Source: Syngnathus acus | Taxonomy: Eukaryota > Chordata > Actinopteri > Syngnathiformes > Syngnathidae | NCBI RefSeq assembly: GCF_901709675.1 | Contig: NC_051087.1 | Location: 10,320,884 to 10,384,883, forward strand | Direction: 5' to 3' | Length of the DNA: 64,000 nt | Shown: piece by piece, positions 24,724 to 35,149 of the stretch | Position numbering within the stretch: position 1 is the stretch's first letter | Layout: each line of letters opens with the position of its first letter | Notes under the pieces: model-generated | Told to the model about the DNA's origin: nothing | What the model saw: the letters and a program-made list of their open reading frames with translations, nothing else | The model's database searches: none | Made by a program: the position numbers and the translations under genes

Positions 24724-27127
24724 CATTCCCAACAGTTTTAATATTGTATACTTCAATTCCAAGTGGCAATGACATTACTTTTACAATACCAATTTTTGGT
24801 GTTGGATTAAAACACATTTAAACTGAAAATGATGTGAATTAAAACATTGATGTTTCTGAGTGGGGTGAAATGAACCACTTGTGAAAATAATGACTTTGTG
24901 CATTGTTATTCTTGTCAATATTAGCACAGCGTGAATCGAAATGACGCCCCGCGTTTGAACCATTAAAATGGAACAGGGAAATCTGGCATAACAAACAGAG
25001 TGTTCCTATTTCTTTTTATAAAAATAAAATTTCCCCCATTCAGGGAAGACAATAAAAATAATTCTGCCCTCCTTTTTGTGTACTTTACTTACATTTCCCA
25101 GACACCAATAGCCATGGTAGGCTTGTTATTGGGCAAATACCTAGCACTGAAGTTTAGTTTAGTTTTGTATGACTGAATTGACAATTTGCATGCATGTGTG
25201 TAGGTGTGTTGTGTGTGTTTTTGTGTGTGCATGTTCGGAAAGTGGAAGGCCTAACCGACTGTTTTACAGATTAGCCGCAAGCCCCGCCGCAACATACGTT
25301 ATCTGTAATGCTCATGAGAAGAATGTGACTGATTACATATTAATAAGAAAGTCTTATTTTCATGTCTGTCTGCCCACTGCCGATTTGTTTAACATAACTT
25401 ATTGTTTTTTATGAGCAGGAATGAAACAACAAAAGAATGATGGCAGGTGAGGCAAAGCCGCCCCGTCCCCTCCCATGCATATGAGTAGTTAAAAAAAAGA
25501 GTAACATTAACCTAATAATTACTACATTAAAATATTTTTAACTTTAGTTCTATGGTAGATGCTTTAGATAGATTTTGGTCTTCAATCCAATAAAGTCAAC
25601 GATTTCATCAATAAAAATCTTTTCTATCCAAATACACAGGCGACAAGCGGGTCTCTATGCTGACAAATTAAAAGACCTTTATGGTGCATAACAGTTGAGG
25701 ACTGCTCATCCAGAAATGATGAAACTCCAAATATGCCTTCCATCATAAACTCAGTAATATGAGTAAATTAAATTCACAGGCTTTATGCCAAATAGAAAAA
25801 ACAAAACAAAAACATGCTCTCCTTCAAAAGCGGTCCACACATCCCAATTGGCTGAAAACAAATTGCATTTTCAAATTTCAAGTGTACTTTAGCTTTTTCA
25901 TCAGGACACTAGTTTCAGAGAAACGTCATCCCCTATGATTTACACCCATCCTCAGAATTTAATGAAACACACCTCTTTTAGAGCTTGTGCACTCATTCCC
26001 ATTTTACAGTGGGTGTGTCACAAATCTGGGGCCATGCACTTAATTAGATGAAAAGTCTGCAAGCCCAGGCGCATAAAAAATGATTTACGTGCGAACAGGA
26101 AACAAAAACCCAAGAGAGACTACAATAAAAGCCATAACAAAATGTAGACATTGAAAAGTCTGGTGACATCACAGATTTGATACAATTATGCAGGAAAACA
26201 TTATTCACTGTCTTCTTTATGATAATATGATTAAAATGTGGTGTTTCATTCAAAATAATGTGTGGAAATAAAACCTAATTTCTGTTGATCTTTTGTCAGG
26301 GGAATTTCATCCATTCATTAATTTAATGTTTACATAATAAATTAAACATGTTTAAAAAATACTTTAAAGAGGAAGTGTAAGCCGTCCGACAATCTATCTA
26401 GCCAAAATCCTTTTGGCTTTGAGGCCAATACGATTGCTACGCTACTGCTAGCCTTTGAAGACATGCTTGTGGTGATTTGCATACGAGAAGAGGCATCAGC
26501 CATGCAAGATGTGCTATGTCAGGCTTCTGAGGGCAGGGTCAGTTTCTCCCACAGGAGTTCACCAGCTCGGTGGTGCTAAATACACTTAGCGCCATCTAGT
26601 GGACTAGACTAGATGGTGATGTAATGCTATTGATGGTGATGATGTCGATGACACTGTGTTCAACACTCAAGACTAGATTTACCTCAAATTGTTTTGCAGT
26701 ACATATAGGAAAAAAGGAATATACTGTGTATACTGTATGGGAATGAATTGCATATGTATATATTAGATCTTGTATTCAAAATTGAAATATTGTAATACTC
26801 AAAGTATTACGCAAAAATCATCATAAGAGATGATTGCTGCAGTGACAGCACTTGATATCAATTCAGAGGGATGCATCAGCAATCTTCTGAAGACTGATTT
26901 GACATGCCATCCAAAATTCACCACAATCAGACGCGAGAAGGAAAAAAGGCAAATGTTGTTATGTTGTTGATTTGTTGACTTCATGGCACAAAGCTGCTTC
27001 TTCTCATTAGCTGGGAATGTCTGTCTCCAGTCACTGTCTAGACTTTGTCACCAAGGGAGACTCGGAGGCAGCATCATCTCACACTGTGACAACACCAGGG
27101 CACTCAGACAGCTTTGCTGAACGCAGA
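24724..27127. other. Noncoding stretch, nothing specific recognised
   Basis: AT-rich with a GTTTA tract near 25150-25172 and a GT-rich patch near 25196-25230. The patch at 26390-26640 contains 'agcgccatctagtgg', a motif often seen in fish repeats, but no ends were found. Confidence 0.45.
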
Positions 27128-27668
27128 TGATTGATTGATTGATTGATTGATTTTCTTGAACATATAAATACATTACACAATGAAAGTAAACATTTATAAG
27201 AAAGCAAAAAAGAATCAACAGTCAAAATCAACATAGTTCAGAGCAGTTTACACGTTCAAAGGCAGTGGGAAGAAATACACTACTGGTCACACCACTATTT
27301 ATATTACTCATAAAATGTTACACAAGCAGGTTATTTTTTTATAAAAAGGATCCTAAAGTAAATGCGAAAGCAAACAAAACAAAACACACTCCTATGAACA
27401 CAACTATAATCATGCATTCAAACACGCTATATATAAAAACAAAGTAAAACAAACTAGATCCACATGTACTCAGTGAACTATACAAATATAACAAATTCAC
27501 ACATAATAATTAAATGTGTAAACATGTAGATTATTTATATCTGATTTTTTATATTTTCTTCAATCTTTTTAAACCTTTTGAACAAACTAAAGATTCAAAC
27601 TTTTCCAATTCATTATCATAGTTATTCCATAAATTAGCACCTTTAACAGAGACACACAAGAGTTTATC
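27128..27668 (-). mobile_element. LINE 3' end (CR1/L2/Rex-like), minus strand
   Basis: On the minus strand a decayed end of a LINE reading frame (27549-27668) is followed by about 400 bases of AT-rich 3' UTR and a tail of ATCA/AATC repeats at 27128-27151. The coding remnant reads VKGANLWNNYDNELEKF and ends in a Lys-rich stretch before a stop, the familiar extreme C-terminus of many fish LINEs (consensus form ...GxxLWNxLP...FKxxLK). One in-frame stop lies just upstream of this motif. The polymerase core is missing. Clade is not resolved. Confidence 0.65.
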
Positions 27669-27734
27669 TTAGTTCTCACTGTTATTTTTTTTTAAAAATC
27701 TTTTAAATAACGGTAACCCTCATTGATTACAGGT

Positions 27735-28143
27735 CAAGGAGAAATTTGGTATGCTGTGCTTGATTTCACAAAGCTTAAAGAGATATCCAAGGACACCTTG
27801 CAGAAACACTAAGACATTGACTTAGAGCCTGATATTGATGGCTCAGAGATGGTACAGATCATGACCCTTCCTGAGCTGCCTCGGAGCTGTTGTCCTTTTT
27901 CAATAGCAATCATTTCCATAAACAGTTTTCCAAATCTCTGGTTTGTCTTCCACATTGCAGCGACACTCCTTATTTCAGTTGCCTATCCTGAGTGGAGCTT
28001 CTCAAAACTGAAGCTCACCTCCATTCATCAATAGCACAAGAGGGCTTAAGTGGCTTGGTAATCATAAGCATCAATCATCACATTGCACAGAAGTTGTCAC
28101 CTCATTGATGATTTTGAAAATGCATCTCTAAAAGGCACATATG
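27735..28143 (+). pseudogene. Decayed hAT transposase, C-terminal dimerisation region
   Basis: In one frame the segment reads a Leu-Lys-Glu region with 'EPDIDGSEM', then 'FPNLWFVFHIAATLLISVAY' followed by 'PEWSFSKLKL', and near the end 'LIDDFENAS'. These match in order and spacing the C-terminus of ZMYM1-like hAT transposases (SDIDG..., FPNxxxALRILLTIPVSVASxERSFSKLKL, ...LIDDFA). Several in-frame stops, including one near 27813 and a cluster after 28032, show that it is dead. The catalytic N-terminal part is not visible upstream, where the minus-strand LINE lies. No flanking inverted repeats were found, so this is a fragment of an autonomous element. Confidence 0.65.
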
Positions 28144-28161
28144 CAAGTTCACTTATTCCAG

Positions 28162-28193
<32 letters not shown>
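28162..28193. repeat. (ATT)n microsatellite
   Basis: About ten ATT units, directly after the transposase fragment. Confidence 0.9.
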
Positions 28194-28195
<2 letters not shown>

Positions 28196-28937
28196 TTTCA
28201 AATATAAACCAAAGGTAAATATTGACGTCATTTTTAATCATGAAGTACTGTAAGTCCTCAATATGGGCACTAGGTGGAACTGTTTATCTTTGCTTTTACT
28301 AGGTTCACTTGAGGCCCCAAATCATGATGGAGCTTCTGGACTTAGCGTGACAATTCTTGTTACTTCCAGGATTAAGTTCGGAAATGGCTTGTAATGAATG
28401 CTGTAACTGATACAATTATTTCAATCATTTTATCAGTGAACTGCTATTCACTTAGTCTCCATTTATATTTGAATACATTAACAGAAATGAACAGAAAAAT
28501 ACAATTTGTCCATAATTTGGCAGAATTCGGCATTTGGTGATTGGTATTTGATACCTCGTTTGTGCACGTCAGAGCATGTAGGTAGCTACTCATGTAGATC
28601 ATGCTATAAATGCAACAATAAAATTAAAATACTCTTCAGTGAATGTAATGCAGATCTGTCAGAGTTCAAGGGTGAAAAGTAGCTTACTGTAGCTTACTAG
28701 ATTTTTGCAGTCCACATAATACAAAAGTGTGACAGAACTGCCAACAACAACACAAAACTGTACTGATAGCAAAAATACCGTAGTGTGTTATAGGTGAAAT
28801 TAAGTTAATCATGTACAATATTGATTGCACTTAGACAAATTTTGAGTCTAAAATAGATTGCATAAATGTGAGCAGTATGTACTGACAGTAAAATATATTA
28901 AGATCAGAATAAAAAAAAAATCCACACACACACACGC
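28194..28937. other. Noncoding stretch, nothing specific recognised
   Basis: AT-rich sequence ending in an A-run and a short (AC)n tract at 28911-28935, which abuts the LTR start. Confidence 0.5.
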
Positions 28938-29267
28938 TGTCACGACTCATCCCCGGTTGTTTTATTATATGTAGGTTGTCATGGTTTCTGTCCGCATCTG
29001 TGTACTCGCCCCTCCCTTCCTGTGTCTACTCACAATCAATGTACTAATCACAGTCACTTGCCTCTCATACCTGTCCCCTTTCGGATCGTTCTTGTTTCTT
29101 GTCAGTTCTGTTTCGGTTAGCCAGTCTGTCAGTCGGTCCGTTAAGTTGTGTTAGTTTGCCGATTCTGTTGGTCTTGTTCCCCTCATCCTCCCTTCCAACT
29201 ACCTTTTCCCTCAATAAACCCTGGTCCAAGCTGCATTTGGTCGCCCTGCTCCATTCCGATCCTGACA
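28938..29267 (+). mobile_element. Solo LTR of the same family as 17087-17457, internally deleted
   Basis: It begins TGTCACGAC and ends ATCCTGACA and is collinear with the copy at 17087 read on the other strand. Relative to that copy it lacks about 30 bases at about 29076 (including the TATA-like box) and about 13 bases near 29100. It keeps an AATAAA signal at 29213-29218. The flanks (an AC tract on the left, 'ttttc' on the right) show no target duplication, perhaps because the left flank is a microsatellite or because unrelated LTRs recombined. No primer-binding site or internal region follows. The 134-codon frame at 29099-29503 is LTR-derived. Confidence 0.85.
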
Positions 29268-29384
29268 TTTTCTTCCTAAAAGTGAGCAATGGGTCAGTTG
29301 GTCTTCCCTGCACTTTACTCTATTTACTGCGACTGCTGTTATTTAAAACTGTGAAAATCTCTATGCTGCTAACTAGTGTTGCAG

Positions 29385-29820
29385 GTGAGCTGCAGCCTAT
29401 CCCAACTAACTTCGAGGTACTCACTAGATTGGTCGCAATTTGGACACATAAACAACCATTCACACTTGCACAGATTTGCACAATTTCCACAGTTTTCACT
29501 TAGCATGTATATTTTTGAAACATGCAAAGAAGCAGGAGTACCGTAATTTTCGGACTATAAGTCGCGTTTTTTTTCATAGTTTGGGTGGGGGGGCGACTTA
29601 TACTCAGGAGCGACTTATATACATATATATGTTTTTTTTCACTTTTTTGGGCATTTTATGGCTGATGCGACTTATACTCCGGTGCGACTTATAGTCCGAA
29701 AATTACGGTACATGGAGCAAAAAAACACAAGCACAGGAAAAATGCAAACTCCACACAGGAGAAGGGCCGGAGCCGAGATTCAAACGTGAGAAATGTGAGG
29801 CTTCAACCTTTAGTGCGCCA
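29385..29820 (+). repeat. Ubiquitous teleost dispersed repeat, interrupted by a MITE
   Basis: The left half has 'gagctgcagcctatccca', 'attggtcgcaatttgg', 'ataaacaaccattcacac' and 'agcatgtatatttttg'. The right half resumes at 29711 with 'gcaaactccacacaggag' and 'ggccggagccgagattcaaa'. Together they give the expected order of the fish repeat, with the MITE at 29541-29708 sitting at the position where intact copies read 'ccggagtacccgg'. The repeat therefore predates the MITE. Confidence 0.75.
29541..29708. mobile_element. TA-flanked MITE, 'cggactataagtcgc' family
   Basis: A 168-bp element with perfect 25-bp terminal inverted repeats beginning 'ccgtaattttcggac'. TA lies on both sides (29539-29540 and 29709-29710). 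The core 'gcgacttata' appears four times in one orientation and once inverted at the left terminus. There is no reading frame. The perfect ends and its position inside an old, diverged repeat suggest a comparatively recent insertion. The terminal sequence is clearly related to, but distinct from, that of the elements at 24310 and 54537. Confidence 0.9.
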
Positions 29821-31673
29821 TTCTATCTGTGAATACATGTGTAGGACACACGAGAGTAGCCTCTTTACGGATTCCTGAAACTGGACATGACGCTGTCAGT
29901 GCTTGTGCCGATTAGTAGTCTGTGATGCTTAAGTGAAGAGGATGGACGCTGCAAAGAGTGGTGCACGTGCGTTAGTGGGTGTGCATGGGTGTGTGTTTGT
30001 GCGAGTATATTTGTAGTAATGCAGCACAGGGTTGGCGAGGGCAGCACGGTCACAGGTGACTGTCATGTTTAATAATGATTATCACCATGCACCTGCGCCC
30101 CCACACTAATTAACTGAACGCATATGCAAATGAGTCTAGGGATTTGATGGGAAAAAAAAAAAACCCTGTTCATGCAATGGCAGTGTGCTTGGATGCACGA
30201 GTGGTGGTTGGAAGAAGTGAGATAAAAGGAATGGAGGATATTAGGGTGAGAGGGGAGGATGCAAGGAGGAGGAAAAGAGAGAACAAGATCACCGAGGTAA
30301 CATAATGGGAACAGGTGGACGAGTGGCCTGTTGACTGAGGTAATAAGACGAGAGATGGAGGGGGGGGGGGGTTGTTTGTGGGCTTTAATGTGACCCTTGT
30401 TTGCATGATGCAGGAAAATTATTCATGTTGTTTGGCATAAAATACATATCCCATGAACATTCGTGGGCAACATTAGCTGCACAATTTATCCAATGCGAGC
30501 ATTGTTGTCATACAATAATGGGAATATTACATCACTTTTAATGTGATCTAATATAGTTCTGCACCACTGCAAACTGCAACCAGAATAATTAACTAGTTCA
30601 TTTATTAAATATGGACCAACAATTCTAGTTATGATCCAAATTATACACTTGCATGGATGAAGAGTATTTATTATATAATATTGAATAATTGCTATTGTTT
30701 GGAAAAAGTCAGTATTTAAGACATACTGCACTAGTTGTGCAGCTATCGTGGAACCCCAAACCGCTCCAGCCTGAATAAAAGTGGGGAGTAAGCGAGAGAA
30801 GACAGCCTTTGAACTTCACTTATTTATTCAGACGTATTCCAAACACGCATTCTATATGTCCATACTCGGTCCAGGGGCCACGCATGCATATACAGCTACC
30901 TTCAACAAAGCAAATTGAAGTTCATTCAACTCGATGGCCCCAATCTTATTCGGGGGAGGCAGGCTCGTCACTCACACAGATAAGGGCGAATTAGGGTCTC
31001 ACTCAGGGTTTTACATTTCAATTTAGCCTCCGGCTTCAGAGCCATTAAGGGCCTAATCTAAAGCTCGGCCCACAGAGTTCTCCTTCGCAACCCATCGCAA
31101 TAATGTTTTATTAACTTGCAGCAACCTATTCTGGAATACAACTCTAAGAGATTCATTATTTTGCATTAAAATCATATTAGGGTTACTTGTAGGAAGACCT
31201 GTGGTTTAAGAATATGCAAGCAATCGCTGTAATGCAGTCCAGCACTATCTCCAGCTGGTTCATTTGGGCAAGTAGTACAGAGGGGCTAATTGCACGTTGA
31301 TGATGTGCCCGGGCATGCACAATGACCAAGTTGGCTCTAGGCAACCAAGGACACATGAGAGAGGAAATGCTTTCCTGTCTCTCAGGTGTAATGCCAAATT
31401 GGTATTGTTCTTCCTTCAACAGGTGGGGCTGAAAAAAAAAAAAATGTGCACGATGCATAACAGATAAATATGTACCAAGTGATGAGGATGATTAAGAATT
31501 TTGAATCCAAATCAGGCAAGACGTAGTTTGCACGTTTTCTTCACAATCGAGCAGGTCCCTTTGCGGTTCTTTGCCGTGTATCCATCCTCATATCAAAAAC
31601 AAGCGGGTTTAACTAAAGATTCGAAAATTCCCAGAGTGTAATTTGTGTGAATGATTGTTTTTCTAGATGTTCC
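29821..31673. other. Noncoding stretch, nothing specific recognised
   Basis: It includes an A-run near 30151, a purine-rich part at 30200-30370 ending in a G-run at 30361-30370, and an octamer-like 'atgcaaatga' near 30124. The segment 30890-31130 is complex sequence without repeat signature. No exons supported. Confidence 0.45.
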
Positions 31674-31756
31674 CTGGCAACTGGCACCAGTCAGCTGTAA
31701 TAGACTCGCGCTCACTTGTGATCCCAATTAGGATAAGTAATATAGAAAATGGAATT
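31674..31756 (+). repeat. Degraded 3' part of the ubiquitous dispersed repeat
   Basis: The order 'ccctggcaactggcacca', 'gtcagctgtaatagactc', 'gctcacttgtgatccc' and 'aggataagtaatatagaaa' follows the repeat's distal end with a deletion in the middle. Old copy. Confidence 0.6.
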
Positions 31757-33177
31757 ACGGTAGCAATAAAAGCTAAGCTATACAGCATCTTAATTGATTA
31801 TTTGGAACACAGCACATAATATTACCGTTGCAGGTCGTTTAATTTTTTCCACCGTTAAAAGTTGTCAAATCTTTTGCTAAAAGAAATAAACATCGTTTTG
31901 CAGGTGATTCACATATCAAAAAAGTGAATAATTTGTTCTCAGAGCTGGCTGGATTCTTTTTTTTTTTTCTTCTTCTCAGATCTCCAAAGAGAATCAATGT
32001 AAGAGATTTTTTAAGAACCCTGTCAAATTTGAATGGTTAAAAAAAACACCAAGTACTGCATATAAAGGTATTCTTCAATCAATCAATGAAAAATAAAGTA
32101 TTCCGTTTTTTTTATTTTTGATACCTGTGGCGAGCGACAACAGTAAACAGCCTTCTGTCTTTCTCTTTGTCATCAATGTTGAAATCAATCAATCACCTTT
32201 TGACCTCTAACCTAAGAAATTATCTATTTAACTATACCTATGGAATATTTGTACTACAATTTTACCTCTCACCACAAATACAATGATTCATTAAATGAAT
32301 CCTTTAAAAGTATGATGGGAGACGATTATGAGTTTTCATGACATTCATCATAATCCCCACCAAATCCCAGAACACTTTTCTTGCATTGGTTATGTTCCTT
32401 TACCTTGCTTTTGGACTTTTGATGTATCATGTGTTCCTGGGTTCAGCTTCAGTAATGGTGGCAACGGATGCGTGCCAACAACACTGTGCATTCTTGTGTG
32501 TGTGTGTTCAAGTAGGTGTGTGTGTGTGTCTCAGAAGAGAGAAAGAAAAAGGGGGGAACATGTGGAAGCAATCTAGTTGTTTTACTGTCTGGCTCTGGTG
32601 GTGAAAGTGTTGGGCAGGGGCTATGAGCGGTCTGGATCGTGTCAGAAGCCGCCGGAGTCAGGTTACCTTGACAGACCAAGCTGGAGGAGAGCTAGGTTTG
32701 GATAAAGGCAATGAGAAATGAGGGGTAAACAAAAGTCTGAGAGATACAATCGAGACAGTGAGAATCTTCGGAATTGTTCTGTCCTCCCCGGTATGTTTTA
32801 GTGTGTGTTGTGTGTGTGTGTGCTTGTGTGAACCTGGGCCAGAGGGCTCCAAAAGACGGCCACTTGAACTAGCCCCAGCTGAGAAAACAAACGACCTCAA
32901 ATCTGTCTCTCCCCTATCCTATCCTCTCCTCTCCTCTTCTCCCTTCATCCAATTTTCAACTTTTTTTTTCCACAACGATGGGCATTTAATCAAGTAAGGG
33001 AGCTAATCAAAGCCAGAGAAAGGCTCCCGAACCCTCAGCTATCTCCTCCCTAATCCAAAAGCTCTGCTTCTCATTTGACATTGACCTAGAGAAACAGACG
33101 CGTTCATAGAACACAACGTGGGGACATACGGGGGGAGGTCGTTGGTTAGTTTTGTAGCGTTGAGTACAAGGTTAGAG
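31757..33177. other. Noncoding stretch with GT-rich and TC-rich patches
   Basis: GT-rich patches lie near 32496-32530 and 32800-32830 and a CT-rich patch near 32910-32945. The overlapping frames here on both strands follow these low-complexity patches and are not supported as genes. Confidence 0.5.
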
Positions 33178-33837
33178 CTGGGGCCTCAACCACGTGGCAC
33201 GGGGGCATTTTGTGGACCGCAGGATGAGATTTTCTGGCCCCCTACTTGACATTAAAGTTTAATGTTAGTGCGCCCCCCACATTTTTGGGCCTGTCATTGC
33301 CCTTGGCATTTTATATGTGTGTGTTTTGTTTTTCATGACTTGTGGGCTACCGTAGCTAAGTTTCATGACAGTTTTCTGAAAAACTTAATTCTTATGTGAC
33401 ACCTAGAGAAAAGAAAATATAATTTGTCAACCATTCTTTTTGAAAACCTGCCGTGAAGAGAAAGATTGTCAATGTGAACTCGCCTGTTTCAAGAAAAACA
33501 GGAGACAGAATTATTTTTGCTGACCACGGGGGCGCCTTGACTTGTCTTGAATGCACAGAGAAAGTTTCAGCGGTGAAGAAATCAGATGTCATAATTCAAC
33601 TAGACATGCTAAGGAGTATGCAAAATAACTGAGGTGAGGGAGAGGACCAGGTCACCACCCTTATTTGCGTTCTAAAGAATTGCTAATGTTTGATCTGATA
33701 TTAATAAAGATTGAGAAGACTGGATTAGTTGTACTACCGTGGAATATTTGAGCCCTTTTTTGTGTACTTGATTCGGCTCGGACACACCTCGTCTCTATCC
33801 CCAGTTGCTACCGCATTAGTTGAGTTTGACACCCCTG
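33178..33837 (+). mobile_element. Degraded hAT-type element
   Basis: The left end 'ctggggcctcaaccacg' and the right end, reversed 'caggggtgtcaaactca', are diverged versions of the same terminus type found at 6747. The left region has 'ttctggccccctacttgac' and 'aaagtttaatgttagtg', typical of fish hAT elements. The interior carries a frame resembling a transposase N-terminus (33444-33629). No clear 8-bp duplication remains. Boundaries are approximate. Confidence 0.6.
33444..33629 (+). pseudogene. Remnant of a hAT transposase N-terminus (BED-finger-like)
   Basis: Sixty-two codons are open without a stop. They begin KPAVKRKIVN, contain 'ADHGGALTCLECTEKVSAVK' and end at a TGA. In GTF2IRD2/EPM2AIP1-like hAT transposases a basic N-terminus is followed by a region with the pattern CLxC...V.K..N..RHY..H, so the CLEC part fits the first pair of zinc ligands. 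The second (His) pair is not visible. No obvious ATG precedes it. The call rests on remembered family pattern plus its location inside a hAT-like element. Confidence 0.4.
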
Positions 33838-34816
33838 GATGAGGATATGTGTGTCACAGACAGCATAATAAATCCATATTCTGTGCCACAGTCAAATGAA
33901 ATGTCAACGTCTTCAAGTTGGAAACTTGCAATGGCTGAGGTGAAGCAAGTGGGGGAGCGAAGTGGAATGAGAAGGAAAGGACGGCGGAGGCACAAGAGGT
34001 CATTGGGGTTGTGTTGATAAGTCGCCTGCGGGGGAATTAATAGGGAGCAGATGGAGCTACCTTTACTTAATGTAAGGTTGTATATACAAGGAGAGAGATT
34101 TATCAGTCTGTATGAGAATGGCGTCTGACAATGACTGCTGGGACCACTCCTCCACCCGAGGAGGATTTAGGACATTCTTGTCTCACTGTGAACTGTGGGG
34201 TGTCTGAGGTTTAGCACGTCGTAAGAGATTCAGAAGAGCTGAACTTATGTTGTAAAATAGTAATGAAACAAGGGTTAAATGGAAATGATTTGAATTTAGC
34301 AAGAATTGAAAACTTTAAATAATATATACAGATGCCATTTGAAGAATAGTACTTTTGTGAATGAAGACGATTTGAATATTTGTGTTTTGATCAGACAGAG
34401 AACAAACCAAATACACCCTTTTAACAAAACAAATGTAAAATTGTAACAAGTTACTGGTCACAAGGTCGCAGCATGGTGAAGTAGGAGCAATAATACAGCC
34501 TCACAATTCTGAAGTTTGTGTTGCATGATGTTCTCCCTGTGCTTATGTGGAAGGAAACCGAAGTTTTCAGAGAAAACGCCCACATATTTATTTTTAATTT
34601 TTTTAATTTTTTTATTACAGTGAAAATTTGATGTGGTAGCGAATAAACAAGGGCAGATTTGGAAGCGGCACAGAAAAATAATCTCTGAAAGTTTACTTGT
34701 ATAATAGCACAAATTTGGTGACCAGCAAAATTTTCAGTCAATTTTTGTAAGTGCATTATTTTTTATTTAGGGCTTTTTTTTTAAATTGAATTTCTTAACT
34801 TGTAAATGGTGTAAAG
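33838..34816. other. Noncoding stretch, nothing specific recognised
   Basis: Complex sequence between two hAT-like elements, with a T-rich patch near 34590-34620. No exons or further element ends recognised. Confidence 0.5.
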
Positions 34817-35149
34817 TAGGGGTTTTCAAATGGTTTTGTCCAATGGCCCACCATTATAACCAAGAAGCAACTCAGGGACTAGTGCTTTGGCGAAATATTA
34901 TTTTATTTTGCACCAAAGGAGGATAAACTCATACAGGCTACTTATTTGCATCTCTTTGTCTATTTTGGGTATCTCAGCTACATTTGACGTACTTTACATG
35001 GGTAAATGATTCACAAGATCTCTGTATCAAGCCTAAATAATAAATATTTTTAGAAATGTTACAATTATTTTCCATTTCCAAATTTGCAGACAACCTGCAA
35101 TACCGCCACGGACAACCAGAGCGCCGCGGACCACCGGTTGACAATCGCA
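34817..35149. mobile_element. Degraded non-autonomous hAT-like element
   Basis: The left end reads 'taggggttttcaaatgg' and the right end 'gcggaccaccggttgacaat'. The right end reversed begins 'attgtcaaccggtggtcc', so the ends are diverged inverted repeats. Phrases such as 'ggcccacc' on the left and 'cggaccaccggttgacaa' on the right recall fish elements ending 'ccaccggttgagaacc'. Flanking octamers 'gtgtaaag' and 'acgtaagg' agree at five of eight positions. No coding capacity. Confidence 0.55.
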
